A stretch of DNA of 64,000 nt. Source: Bryobacterales bacterium. GTDB taxonomy: Bacteria > Acidobacteriota > Terriglobia > Bryobacterales > Bryobacteraceae. The position numbers and the translations under genes are program-made. The stretch lies in contig PMSX01000342.1 in NCBI GenBank assembly GCA_003167495.1, forward strand, positions 82,122 through 146,121. The letters are read 5' to 3'. Below are positions 1 through 9,799 of this stretch, one piece after another (position 1 is the stretch's first letter; each line of letters starts with the position of its first letter). Under the pieces are notes generated by a model. The model saw only the letters and a program-made list of their open reading frames with translations, ran no database searches and was not told the origin of the DNA.

Positions 1-620
1 TTCGCATCCACGCGGTAGACAGCTTCCTTTAGCTCAGACTTAGCTTGGTTGCCTTCATAGTTCCCCAGAATTCCGTACGGTGGGTCCGTGAACCAGATGG
101 AACCATCCGGGTGTACGACGATATCGTTCGGCGAATTGAACAGCTTGCCATTGTACTTGTCGGCGATCGTCGTCACTGCGCCCGTATGCTCGTAGCGCAC
201 CACTCGCCGCCCGGCGTGCTCGCAGGAAAGCTGTCGCCCTTCGAAGTCGAACGTGTTACCGTTGCTATAACCCGACGGGCTGCGGAACGTCGTGACGTGC
301 TCGTCCTCCTCAAGGAAGCGCAATTGGCGGTTGTTCGGAATGTCGCTCCACATTAGATACTGCCCCTGGCCGCACCACGCGGGCCCCTCTGCCCACCTTG
401 TCCCCACGTAGTGCCGGTAAAGGATCGCATTAAATAGCTGGTACTTCGCGAAGCTCTTGTCCACCGCTACTACGTCCGGGTCCGGATAGCGCATGGGCTG
501 AATGTTGTCGGCCCAGTCGCGTTGTGTCTGCGCCAGCACCGGAGTGGCGGCGGCCAGTGTCAGAAACGATCTACGGCCCAAGCCAGATTTTTCAGAATGA
601 TTGGATGGCATCGGCGTCAT
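1..620 (-). CDS. SMP-30/gluconolactonase-like protein, truncated at window edge
   Basis: Reverse-strand reading (not in ORF track because it has no stop in the window) gives ...MPSNHSEKSGLGRRSFLTLAAATPVLAQTQRDWADN...WAEGPAWCGQGQYLMWSDIPNNRQLR...FNSPNDIVVHPDGSIWFTDPPYGI; typical SMP-30/lactonase repeats and a Tat-like RRSFL signal. Start uncertain (611, 620 or 635). Confidence 0.85.
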   Translation of the reverse strand, partial: MTPMPSNHSEKSGLGRRSFLTLAAATPVLAQTQRDWADNIQPMRYPDPDVVAVDKSFAKYQLFNAILYRHYVGTRWAEGPAWCGQGQYLMWSDIPNNRQLRFLEEDEHVTTFRSPSGYSNGNTFDFEGRQLSCEHAGRRVVRYEHTGAVTTIADKYNGKLFNSPNDIVVHPDGSIWFTDPPYGILGNYEGNQAKSELKEAVYRVDA

Positions 621-667
621 TGTATGCCATTTCATTTTCGATTCGCTGCGCCACGCACGTGCCGCGC

Positions 668-2347
668 CTAATACATCACGAACGCCCAGAGTGTATCGCC
701 CGTGGCCGCGATCACGTATTGACGGCCATCAAGCAAGTAGGTCTGCGGCGGATTGCTCACATAGCCGATGCGCGTATTCCACAAAGCTTTGCCCGTGGCC
801 GCATCGTGAGCCACTAAACTCCCAGCCCCATCGCCGCCAAAGATCAGTCCACCAGCAGTGGCCAAAAGACCGCCGCCACCACCGCCGTCGCTGTAGTAAG
901 GATGCCGCCACGCTACCTTGCCTGTTTTATAGTCAATGGCGGTTAGGTAGGTTCCTCCCGATCCAATCTCATCCTCTTGCTTTCCTCCCAGACCCATCGA
1001 ACCCCGCGGATCCAGATCGGTGAGGTAGAACTCCGAAAAGGTATTGTGCTCCGAGACATATAGGAGACCGGTGTCCGGCGAGTAAGCCGGCGGCTCCCAG
1101 TTGATAGTTCCGTCTGAACCAGGTGAAACCAGTGAACCTCCCACTGTCGCATATTTTTCCGGATTCACTTTCGGCCCGCCTAAACTGTTCTCGCCCTCCC
1201 CCCAATTTGTGAATTTGCCCCATTTGCTGGTGACAAGATGTTCCCCCGTTGTCCGATCAAGCGTGAAGTAATATCCGTTACGCGCAGCCGTTAGCACGAG
1301 TTTCCTCATTTTGCCGTCGAACATTGCGTCTATCAAGACGGGAGTCTGCGCTGAGTCGTAGTCGTGCATGTCGTGAGGGGACGTCTGGTAATACCAAGCC
1401 ATCTTGCCGGTGTCTACGTTCACGGCGATTAGAGAGCAAGTGTACAGGTTATCGCCCGGGCCACGGGTGCCGTTCGTAAAGGCCGGAGTGGGGTTGCCGG
1501 TACCAAACATGTACAGCTTCGTTTCCGGATCGTATGCGCCCGAAATCCATGCCTGGGCGCCGCCGTGTCTTGCGGCATCGAGACTCGCCCACGTATCAAG
1601 TCCCGCGTCGCCTTTCTCCATCGGCACCGTATAGTGCTTCCATTGCAGTTCGCCCGTCTCTGGATCGAAGGAATCCAGAAAGCCGGGAGCATCGATGTCG
1701 TCGCCCGTTCCCACCAGCACATGATTACCTACTACAACGGGAGCTGTTGTCGAAAAGTAACCGTTGTCCAAGTCGGCAATGACCTTATGCCAGCGCTCCT
1801 TGCCCGTTTTCGCGTCGAGCGACACCAGAAAATCGTCCGGCGTCTCCATGAACAGATAGTTGTTCCACATGCCAAGGCCGCGGTTCCCTATATGCGTGCC
1901 GCCCTTGGTCTTCCAGAAGTAATGCCACAATTCATGCCCGTCGCGGGCGTCCACCGCCCAGGCGTTGTCGGGCATCGTGAAGTACAGAGTGCCATCTACT
2001 TCGAGCACCGATGCCTTGATGGTGCCACTCTGAAGATTGATATCGCCGGGTCCCTCGCCTCCAACAATCACCGGCGGAGTGCGCTGATAACGCCTCCCGC
2101 GGCGGTTGCCTTCACCGGTGCCAGGAGTGACCTGCGTCATCCAGGCGAGCGTGAGGTGCTGGACGTTGGAACGATCTACCTCCTTGAGCGCGCTGTAGCG
2201 CTTGCCGGAATAATCGCCACTGTAGGTTGGCCACGAATCAGAGAGCGGTTTGAGAATGTCGGCTGGATTCAAGCCGTTGCCTTGCGCCTGCACAAATAGC
2301 GGCGCAACGAGTAGACCGGCGCCGAAAACGATTGCGTTGAGTTTCAT
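668..2347 (-). CDS. PQQ-binding beta-propeller dehydrogenase-like protein, secreted
   Basis: 559 aa with signal peptide; repeated W-propeller blades (WPTYSGDYSGKRYS, AVDARDGHELWHY, DAKTGKERWHK, GGLIFGGDGAGSLVAHDAATGKALW). Confidence 0.88.
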   Translation of the reverse strand: MKLNAIVFGAGLLVAPLFVQAQGNGLNPADILKPLSDSWPTYSGDYSGKRYSALKEVDRSNVQHLTLAWMTQVTPGTGEGNRRGRRYQRTPPVIVGGEGPGDINLQSGTIKASVLEVDGTLYFTMPDNAWAVDARDGHELWHYFWKTKGGTHIGNRGLGMWNNYLFMETPDDFLVSLDAKTGKERWHKVIADLDNGYFSTTAPVVVGNHVLVGTGDDIDAPGFLDSFDPETGELQWKHYTVPMEKGDAGLDTWASLDAARHGGAQAWISGAYDPETKLYMFGTGNPTPAFTNGTRGPGDNLYTCSLIAVNVDTGKMAWYYQTSPHDMHDYDSAQTPVLIDAMFDGKMRKLVLTAARNGYYFTLDRTTGEHLVTSKWGKFTNWGEGENSLGGPKVNPEKYATVGGSLVSPGSDGTINWEPPAYSPDTGLLYVSEHNTFSEFYLTDLDPRGSMGLGGKQEDEIGSGGTYLTAIDYKTGKVAWRHPYYSDGGGGGGLLATAGGLIFGGDGAGSLVAHDAATGKALWNTRIGYVSNPPQTYLLDGRQYVIAATGDTLWAFVMY

Positions 2348-3261
2348 TTCAAGGTCACCAAATATGCGGTTACATCGTGAATATTTCTGTCGCTGTATTC
2401 CGAGAGCAGATCTCGATGCGCTTTTAAGGGGTCGTGAATCGTCACATTCGGCGTGTCTCCACTCCTCTGAAAGGTCCTTTGCGATCCGTCAGGAAGAGAC
2501 ACCGTAATCAGGAACTCGTCAATGCGCACCAGTTTGCCTTCCACCGTTTCCCCGGAAGGCAGCGAGATTGTAGCCCTCACTGTACGAGCAGCCGGCGCGT
2601 TGGGTCTCATCTCTTCTTCGCGTGTGCCGCCCGCGAGCCAAGCGTCTTGCAGCCGCTTCTGATCTGGGATTCGCGTGGCTATCTTATTAAGGTCGTCGGT
2701 CGCGGAATGGCAGCCGCTGCATTTCGTTGCAAAGTACGCCTTCCCTTCGCTCGCATTGCCAACAAGGATGCTCGGTACCTCGCGTCCAGCGGACGGCGGG
2801 GCACCTTGTCCTTGAATAGTTTCGATGACGCTGCGCACGTAAGCGGCCACCGCATTGGCGTCCTCGTCACTCATCCCAATGGCCGGCATTCCCATGTTCT
2901 GGCGGCTCCCATGAATGATGGGTACTATCAACTCGCCATTTCGATCACTCAGCGCAACCTGCGAACGCAAAAGATTCGGGCCTCCCAGATCGCCTCCCCT
3001 CAAATCTGGACCGTGGCACCCCCGGCAGTCGACAGAGAACAGAGTCTTACCGCGTGCGATCTGCGCCGGATCGCCCGGCGGCCGCTTCTGCCCTGGTACA
3101 AATCCACCCCTTCGTGCAGGTTGGGGCGGAGGGACGCTTTGCGTGGCGGGAGGCTGTGCCGTCTGCGCTTCGGCAATTCGGGTGGAAGAAAGCACTAATG
3201 AGAGCAAACAGGCTCCGGCGATTGCTGGTTTTGTCAAAATGTTTACCTCAGTCGGTACCAA
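2344..3261 (-). CDS. Diheme cytochrome c-like protein, secreted
   Basis: 305 aa; two CxxCH motifs (CRGCHG, CSGCHS); 4-bp ATGA overlap with the downstream PQQ gene. Confidence 0.87.
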   Translation of the reverse strand: MVPTEVNILTKPAIAGACLLSLVLSSTRIAEAQTAQPPATQSVPPPQPARRGGFVPGQKRPPGDPAQIARGKTLFSVDCRGCHGPDLRGGDLGGPNLLRSQVALSDRNGELIVPIIHGSRQNMGMPAIGMSDEDANAVAAYVRSVIETIQGQGAPPSAGREVPSILVGNASEGKAYFATKCSGCHSATDDLNKIATRIPDQKRLQDAWLAGGTREEEMRPNAPAARTVRATISLPSGETVEGKLVRIDEFLITVSLPDGSQRTFQRSGDTPNVTIHDPLKAHRDLLSEYSDRNIHDVTAYLVTLK

Positions 3262-3355
3262 GCGCGATCAACAGTATTGTACACAGCGCAAGGCGGTGCC
3301 AATCTCTCGACCGCAAGAGAGTCTCTATGCCTGCGGCCCACCGATGATGATGAAA

Positions 3356-3439
3356 AGAAAAAGGGGCGACACTCCGGGCCCCTGGGAGAGCCACCCGGTA
3401 GACCAGTTCGGCAGGCGTGTCCCCTCTTTTTCGCTGCCC
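3356..3439 (+). repeat. Copy A of an ~85-bp imperfect inverted-repeat/hairpin element
   Basis: agaaaaaggggcgacactc...gcaggcgtgtcccctctttttcgctgccc; arms form an inverted repeat and both ends match copy B (53068-53152) in opposite orientation. Confidence 0.75.
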
Positions 3440-3637
3440 ACCGGAGAGCGTTTTTCAACGGGGTGCTACGCAAGCCGCTTGCTCCACTTTTGTTCGCACC
3501 CCCGACGGCAGCCAAACGCTCAACAAGGATCGAGCGGTGCCAAAGCGTAGCAGACTTATTCTGCAAAGCCCTCACTCAGCAGCGCTCGCGGACAAAGTAA
3601 GTATGATGTAAAGGGTTCCCGCTCAAGAGGAGCAAAG

Positions 3638-6600
3638 TTGATGTCTCGATTCCTGGCGATCTTCTTTTCATTGACAGTAGTCTGTCTGTTCCCGCTCAAC
3701 GCTGGCCGCGCTCAGACAACCGAAAAACTTGACTTGGCCAAAGAGCCGACTCTTTATGTCGTCGGCTACGCCCACCTGGACACAGAATGGCGCTGGGAGT
3801 ATCCACAGGTAATCAGTGAGTACATTCGCAAGACCATGGAAGATAACTTCCGTTTGTTAGACAAATATCCTCACTATGTCTTCAATTTTAGCGGTGCAAA
3901 CCGCTATCGCCTGATGAAAGAGTATTTTCCCGCCGATTTCTCAAAGTTGAAGACCTACGTTGACTCAGGACGCTGGTTTCCGGCGGGCTCATCCATGGAA
4001 GAGGGCGACGTGAACGCTCCAAGCGCCGAGGCCATCATCCGGCAAATCCTCTACGGTAATAATTGGTTCCGCAAGGAGCTTGGTCGAGCAAGCGCGGAAT
4101 ACATGTTGCCCGATTGCTTCGGATTTCCTGCGTCGCTGCCGACGATTCTGGCCCACTCGGGTGTCAAAGGCTTTTCGACACAGAAGCTGGTATGGGGCTC
4201 CTCAGCCGATGCTGGCGGACCCGATTCGCGCGAAAAGACTCCGGAAGGAACCCCGTTTGACGTGGGCATATGGGTGGGACCCGATGGCGAGAGTGTCCTT
4301 GCCGGTCTCAATCCAGGCAGCTACAGCGGCGGAATTGACACTGATCTTAGTAAGCCCTTGCCACCAGCGGCGGCTAACGAAGCGCTTGAAGAAATTCAGA
4401 GGAAAATTCTTCTTTTGCGCCAAAAGCTTGAACACGAACAAGAAAGCGGGCAACAGTTAGATAAAAAGGAAATACAGGAGTTCTTCGCGTTGAATAGTCA
4501 GGCGGAAGCCTTGACCAAGATTCAGCATGATCGAGACCAGGATCGCTATCAGGATAATTGGGCCGCGCGGGTCGAAACCAACGGCAAGGCTAGCGGAGTT
4601 TTCACAGACTACCACTATTTCGGCACGGGCGACGTCGGCGGAGCACCGGATGAGGATTCAGTGAAGCGCCTTGAAGCCATCGTCACGAAGGGGACAACTA
4701 GCCTTCCACCCGATGGGTACTTCTCAACGGGGCCAGCGCATCCTGAGTGGCCGCCCGTAAAAGTGGGTGATGGTTCGGTTCACGTCATATCGGCAAATGC
4801 TGAGCAGATGTTCCTGAACATCACCGCTCCCGAAGCCGCTGGGCTTCCTCGTTATACCGGTGAAATGGAACTAACCAATCATTCGGCTGGCTCACTTACG
4901 TCGCAGGCTTATCAAAAACGTTGGCTGCGGAAGGAAGAATTATTGGCGGATGCAGCGGAGAAATCATCGCTCATCGCTGAATGGCTCGGTGCACGTCCAT
5001 ATCCACTCGCGCGCTTGAATGACGCCTGGACACTCGTCATGGGAGGTCACTTCCACGACATCGCCGCCGGGACTGCTACGCCCAAGGCCTACGAGTTCGC
5101 TTGGAACGACGACGTGATCGCCATGAACCAGTTCGCGGGCGTATTGAATAACGCCACAGAAGCCGTGGCCACCGCCCTCGCTACCGATACCAAAGGCGTG
5201 CCGGTTGTAGTCTTCAATCCTCTCAACATCGAGCGGGAAGATGTGGTGGAAGCCACACTGAACTTTCCCGAAGGAATGCCTAGCTCGGTGCGCGTGATGG
5301 ATCCGAAAGGAGGCGAGGTTCCGGCCCAAATTTCCGACGGTAAGATTGTATTCGTGGCTCGCGTGCCGCCAGTAGGTTATGCGGTTTATGACGTGCAGCC
5401 AGGTACGCCTGCGAATGGAGAGCTACAGATATCCGAGAACTCGCTCGAGAACCGGTACTATCGCGTGAAGCTCAATGCCGATGGCGACGTCGCTAGCATT
5501 TTCGACAAATCGACCGGTAGAGAACTATTATCCGCCCCGGCACGCCTTGCCATCTCCTACGACAACCCAGCTCAATGGCCGGCCTGGAATATGGATTGGG
5601 ACCAAGAGCAAGCCGCTCCCAAAACCTATGTCAGTGGCGCGCCGCATATTCGAGTGGCTGAGAACGGTGCGGCGCGCGTGTCTTTGGAAGTATCGCGCGA
5701 AACGGCTGGCTCTAAATTTGTACAAACGATCAGGCTCTCGGCAGGTGATGCCGGTAAGCGCGTAGAGTTCAAGAACGCCGTCGATTGGAACACGCGAGAG
5801 TCAAACCTCAAGGCAACTTTCCCACTGACGGCTTCAAACCTGATGGCCACCTACAACTGGGACATCGGTACCATCGCGCGGCCCACCGCCGAGCCGAAGA
5901 AATTCGAAGTGCCATCGCACCAGTGGATTGACTTAACTGACATTAGCGGTGAGTTCGGCGCCACTGTACTGACAGACTGCAAGAACGGATCAGACAAGCC
6001 TACCGATAACACAATCCGACTCACATTAATCCGGACCCCGGGCACCCGCGGTGGCTTTCCCGACCAAGCCACCCAGGACATCGGGCACCACGAATTCGTC
6101 TATGGCATTTCCGGGCATGCGAATGGTTGGCGCGAGGCGGAAACCGATTGGCAAGGTCAACGTCTGAATGCTCCTCTCATCGCCTTTCAAGCTCCGAAAC
6201 ATAGCGGAATCCTCGGTCGCGAGTTTTCGTTTCTGAAAGTCAGTAGCTCACGAGTTCGAGTCTTAGCTCTCAAAAAGGCTGAACAGGGAGACGAGGTGAT
6301 CGTCAGATTGGTGGAGTTGGATGGAAGACCTCAGCCGGGAGTTCGAGTGTCATTCCTGGCACCCATCACTTCAGCCCGCGAAGTGAACGGACAGGAGCAG
6401 GAACTAGGACCGGCGACTTTGACCGATGGCATTCTTGTCACCAGCTTTTCCGCCTATCAGCCGCGCACCTTCGCGGTCAGGCTCGGCGCTTCGCCGACTA
6501 AGGTTACGGGAGTGCGTTCCACGCCCATCGCGTTGCAGTATGACATAGCAACGGCCAGCAACGACGGGATGCGGGCGGGTGTCGGCTTTGACGGCAAGGG

Positions 6601-7210
6601 CAACGCCCTTCCGGCGGAAATGCTGCCGCGGGAGCTTACGTTCGATGCGGTCGATTTCCATCTCGCGCCCGCGAAAACAGGTGCTGCCAACGCTGTCGTC
6701 GCAAAGGGCCAAATCATCAATCTGCCGGGCGGCCGCTACAACCGTGTCTATGTCTTGGCCGCGTCAACCGCCGCCGACCAAACAGCAACGTTCGTAGTGG
6801 GAGGCAAGAGCATCGAGTTGAACATTCAGGGCTGGAGCGGATTCGTCGGTCAGTGGGACAACAGGAAATGGATCGCCAAAGACACTCCAGTCCCGGCGCG
6901 TCCAGGACGCCCAGCCGAAACGCATCATGATGATTACGCGGAGATGACTGGCATTCAGCCCGGCTACATCAAGCGCGCGAACCTGGCGTGGTATTGCTCC
7001 CATCACCACAATGCTGCCGGGGAAAATGTGCCATACGCCTATTCCTACTTGTTTGCGTACCCCATAGATCTGCCGGCTGGAGCCAAAACGATCACCCTCC
7101 CGCACAACGAACAAGTCCGCATTCTCGCAGTGTCGGTGGCCGAAGCGAACCCTGAGGTGAAACCTGCGCAGCCTTTATATGACACCCTCAGTAACGAACG
7201 ATCACCGTAG
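3638..7210 (+). CDS. Alpha-mannosidase-like glycoside hydrolase (GH38-like), secreted
   Basis: 1190 aa; signal peptide; GYAHLDTEWRWEYPQVISEYIRKTM and GGHFHDIAAGTATPKAYE typical of GH38. Confidence 0.88.
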   Translation: MMSRFLAIFFSLTVVCLFPLNAGRAQTTEKLDLAKEPTLYVVGYAHLDTEWRWEYPQVISEYIRKTMEDNFRLLDKYPHYVFNFSGANRYRLMKEYFPADFSKLKTYVDSGRWFPAGSSMEEGDVNAPSAEAIIRQILYGNNWFRKELGRASAEYMLPDCFGFPASLPTILAHSGVKGFSTQKLVWGSSADAGGPDSREKTPEGTPFDVGIWVGPDGESVLAGLNPGSYSGGIDTDLSKPLPPAAANEALEEIQRKILLLRQKLEHEQESGQQLDKKEIQEFFALNSQAEALTKIQHDRDQDRYQDNWAARVETNGKASGVFTDYHYFGTGDVGGAPDEDSVKRLEAIVTKGTTSLPPDGYFSTGPAHPEWPPVKVGDGSVHVISANAEQMFLNITAPEAAGLPRYTGEMELTNHSAGSLTSQAYQKRWLRKEELLADAAEKSSLIAEWLGARPYPLARLNDAWTLVMGGHFHDIAAGTATPKAYEFAWNDDVIAMNQFAGVLNNATEAVATALATDTKGVPVVVFNPLNIEREDVVEATLNFPEGMPSSVRVMDPKGGEVPAQISDGKIVFVARVPPVGYAVYDVQPGTPANGELQISENSLENRYYRVKLNADGDVASIFDKSTGRELLSAPARLAISYDNPAQWPAWNMDWDQEQAAPKTYVSGAPHIRVAENGAARVSLEVSRETAGSKFVQTIRLSAGDAGKRVEFKNAVDWNTRESNLKATFPLTASNLMATYNWDIGTIARPTAEPKKFEVPSHQWIDLTDISGEFGATVLTDCKNGSDKPTDNTIRLTLIRTPGTRGGFPDQATQDIGHHEFVYGISGHANGWREAETDWQGQRLNAPLIAFQAPKHSGILGREFSFLKVSSSRVRVLALKKAEQGDEVIVRLVELDGRPQPGVRVSFLAPITSAREVNGQEQELGPATLTDGILVTSFSAYQPRTFAVRLGASPTKVTGVRSTPIALQYDIATASNDGMRAGVGFDGKGNALPAEMLPRELTFDAVDFHLAPAKTGAANAVVAKGQIINLPGGRYNRVYVLAASTAADQTATFVVGGKSIELNIQGWSGFVGQWDNRKWIAKDTPVPARPGRPAETHHDDYAEMTGIQPGYIKRANLAWYCSHHHNAAGENVPYAYSYLFAYPIDLPAGAKTITLPHNEQVRILAVSVAEANPEVKPAQPLYDTLSNERSP

Positions 7211-7885
7211 AAAGCCGGCGTCCCGCAAGCCGTTTAAGACGAACTGCACCGCAATGGCCGTCAGCAGTAGTCCCATCATGCGTGTGAGAATCCGGATGCC
7301 GGTTTCTTTCAGATACAAGCTCACTCGATCCGCGGCGGCCAGGATCAGAAAGGAAACGGCAGCCACAGCCGCAATCGCGCAACCGACTACAATGTCGTGC
7401 GGCCAATCCGGATTTTGGCTCGTGAGGACCATCACAGTGGAAATCGACCCTGGCCCCGCCAGCATTGGAATACCGAGAGGGATGATGCCCACATCTTCCT
7501 TCTCAGCACCTTCTTCTGTTTCTCCGGGCGTCTCCTTCGTAGGCGACCGTTTGGCCTTGAGCATGTCGAGCCCGATCAAACCCAAGATCAATCCACCAGC
7601 GATCTTAAAGGCTGCCAGAGTGATGCCGAACAGCTTGAAAATGAAAGTCCCGGCAATCGAGAACGTTAGCAGCACTATAAAGCACGTCCACGCCGCCCGC
7701 ACCGCCATATGACGCCGCCGAACGCGGTTCGAATCTCCAGTCATGGCAAGGAATGTCGGCACAGCCGCTATCGGATCCACCAGGACAAAGATCGAGGTAA
7801 ATGCAATCAGCCAGAATTGGAGCAGTGCCATCATCGGAGTCGATAGGGGAGAATGCGATCCCCGTGGCCCATTGTAAACTCGCAA
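7202..7885 (-). CDS. MarC family integral membrane protein
   Basis: 227 aa hydrophobic; LLQFWLIAFTSIFVLVDPIAAVPTFLAMT, GLDMLKAKRS, IPLGIPMLAGPGSISTVMVL; start may be internal (MMALLQF). Confidence 0.87.
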   Translation of the reverse strand: MRVYNGPRGSHSPLSTPMMALLQFWLIAFTSIFVLVDPIAAVPTFLAMTGDSNRVRRRHMAVRAAWTCFIVLLTFSIAGTFIFKLFGITLAAFKIAGGLILGLIGLDMLKAKRSPTKETPGETEEGAEKEDVGIIPLGIPMLAGPGSISTVMVLTSQNPDWPHDIVVGCAIAAVAAVSFLILAAADRVSLYLKETGIRILTRMMGLLLTAIAVQFVLNGLRDAGFLR

Positions 7886-8314
7886 ACTCGGGGACGTGCC
7901 ACCCGTTACACCAATTCCTTTCTTACCAGTTCAAAACTTGAAAATTTTTCCTCTCCCTTAGAATCAACACCTTACCGCAAAAATACAGCTTGCCCCGAAC
8001 GCCCGCATTTCATACTCACTATGGAAAGCCATCGTATGCTCACACACCGGAAACTCGAAATCGCCGCCAATCTCCCTACTACGCGTACCTGTATTGGCCT
8101 CCCATCACCCTCGATTGAACCCACGCTCGCCACCTCCCCGAACCCCGCTCGAATGCCTGGCTTTTTCCACCCATCCCTCGCGGTAAAAACCCTCCGCCGC
8201 TGTCCGAATTTTTGCGCTTACTCCGCACTTATATTTATAGAGCTCAAAAATTCCCCAAGTTTCGCCGCTTCTTCGCCGAGTTTTTACCCTCGAGCCATCC
8301 CCCTTTTTCGACCC

Positions 8315-9799
8315 TCAAACCGCCTTCAAAAACAGCGCGAACTCCGAAAGCACCGGACAAGCCGCACTCTCCGTTATTTTCAATCTCACCCGATTCGCAC
8401 TCACCGGCTGAGTCGACCGCAAAATACGGCAAGCTCCCACACTCGTGCCTTTACCGAACACCTCCCATGCACTGTCCTTCCAATATTCGACCGAGAATCC
8501 GCCAATCCGCTGACCAAGCGCAATGGTTTCTCTCACTCGGACCAGATCGAACCGGATAGGCCGTGGGAGATCGAATACGATCTCGGTCTGAGTCACGTTG
8601 TCGTCGGTGGTCCAGTAAGTGTGGCGGTTCTCGTCCAGCAAGTGAATGGGCTGGTATCCATGCCGCGTGTTCGAAGCCTTCACACGCGCTCCGAATGCCA
8701 GATTACGCGCAAATGTGGCGTTCATCATGCGCCCAAATCCGCGCAAACTCTCGGCATCGGTTTCGTAAATGAGTCCACGCCGGTCAGGCGGCACATTGAG
8801 CAGGAAGCTGGCGCCGCGGCCAGTCGATTCGCAATACAGATCGAACAACTGTTGCGGACTTTTGACTTTATCGTTTTCGGCTGGATGCCAAAACCAGCCA
8901 GGTCGGATAGAGACATCGCATTCGGCGGGCAGCCAGAGCTTGCCATTGCGCGTACCCACAGTGGATGCTTCCGCGCGGACGTTCCCCGGTACAGCGGGTC
9001 CGCCATCTTCGGCGACGGGCGAGTAGGTGGCCCAGCAGGTCTCACCGGCGATCCCATGTTCGTTGCCTACCCAGCGAATGTCGGGGCCCACGTCGCTGAA
9101 GATCACACCGTCGGGCTGCAGTTTGTGGGTCAGCGCCCAAGTGGTGGGCCAATCGTAGTAATGCAATTTGTCAATCGTGCGTGTCTCCTTCGCGCCACCG
9201 TAATAGCCGCTGCCTCCGTTGGCGCCGTCGTGCCAGATTTCGAAAATGGGGCCGTAGTCAGTAAGCAGTTCGCGCAGTTGGCTGCGGTAGATGTCCAGAT
9301 ACGCGGGCGTGCCATAGGCGGCGTTATTGCGGTCCCAAGGCGAAAGATAAACGCCAAATTTGAGACCGGCGCGCGCAGCGGCATCGGAAAGTTCACGCAC
9401 AATATCGCCCTTCCCGTTTTTATAGGGGCTGAAGCGGATCGAGTGTTCGGTGGTTTTCGTCGGCCAAAGGCAGAAGCCGTCATGATGCTTGCAAGTAAGA
9501 ATGATGCCCCTGCTGCCGGCGTCCTTGAGCACCGAACAGATGGCTGCGGGGTCGAAGGCCGTCGGGTTGAAGATTGCCGGATTTTCGTCGCCGTCGCCCC
9601 ATTCTTTGTCGTTGAAGGTGTTGACGGTGAAGTGCAAAAAGTTATAGAAGCCAAGTTCGCTCCAGTGAAGTTGAGGCAATGAAGGGAGTACGCCGTAAGG
9701 TGCCGGCGGGGTGGCCGTGCTGGCCAAAGACGAAGCCGCTGAGGCTAAACCAAGCAGAAAGGAGCGTCGGCACGGCTGATATATGATCGATGAGGCCAT
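8315..9799 (-). CDS. Alpha-L-fucosidase-like protein (GH29-like), Tat signal
   Basis: 494 aa; RRSFLLG signal; LGFYNFLHFTVNTFNDKEWGDGDE, GIILTCKHHDGFCLWPTKTTEHSI, YLSPWDRN, EIWHDGANGG characteristic of GH29. Confidence 0.88.
   Translation of the reverse strand: MASSIIYQPCRRSFLLGLASAASSLASTATPPAPYGVLPSLPQLHWSELGFYNFLHFTVNTFNDKEWGDGDENPAIFNPTAFDPAAICSVLKDAGSRGIILTCKHHDGFCLWPTKTTEHSIRFSPYKNGKGDIVRELSDAAARAGLKFGVYLSPWDRNNAAYGTPAYLDIYRSQLRELLTDYGPIFEIWHDGANGGSGYYGGAKETRTIDKLHYYDWPTTWALTHKLQPDGVIFSDVGPDIRWVGNEHGIAGETCWATYSPVAEDGGPAVPGNVRAEASTVGTRNGKLWLPAECDVSIRPGWFWHPAENDKVKSPQQLFDLYCESTGRGASFLLNVPPDRRGLIYETDAESLRGFGRMMNATFARNLAFGARVKASNTRHGYQPIHLLDENRHTYWTTDDNVTQTEIVFDLPRPIRFDLVRVRETIALGQRIGGFSVEYWKDSAWEVFGKGTSVGACRILRSTQPVSANRVRLKITESAACPVLSEFALFLKAV

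Noticed and set aside
7886-8314. 430-bp strand-biased (pyrimidine-rich plus strand) gap downstream of the fucosidase as a hidden gene
   Set aside because: No frame gave a recognisable protein or clear RNA fold; left as unexplained intergenic DNA.
7853-9682. 609-aa plus-strand ORF
   Set aside because: Almost entirely antisense to the well-supported GH29 gene and low-complexity Ser/Pro/Arg composition outside it; shadow ORF.
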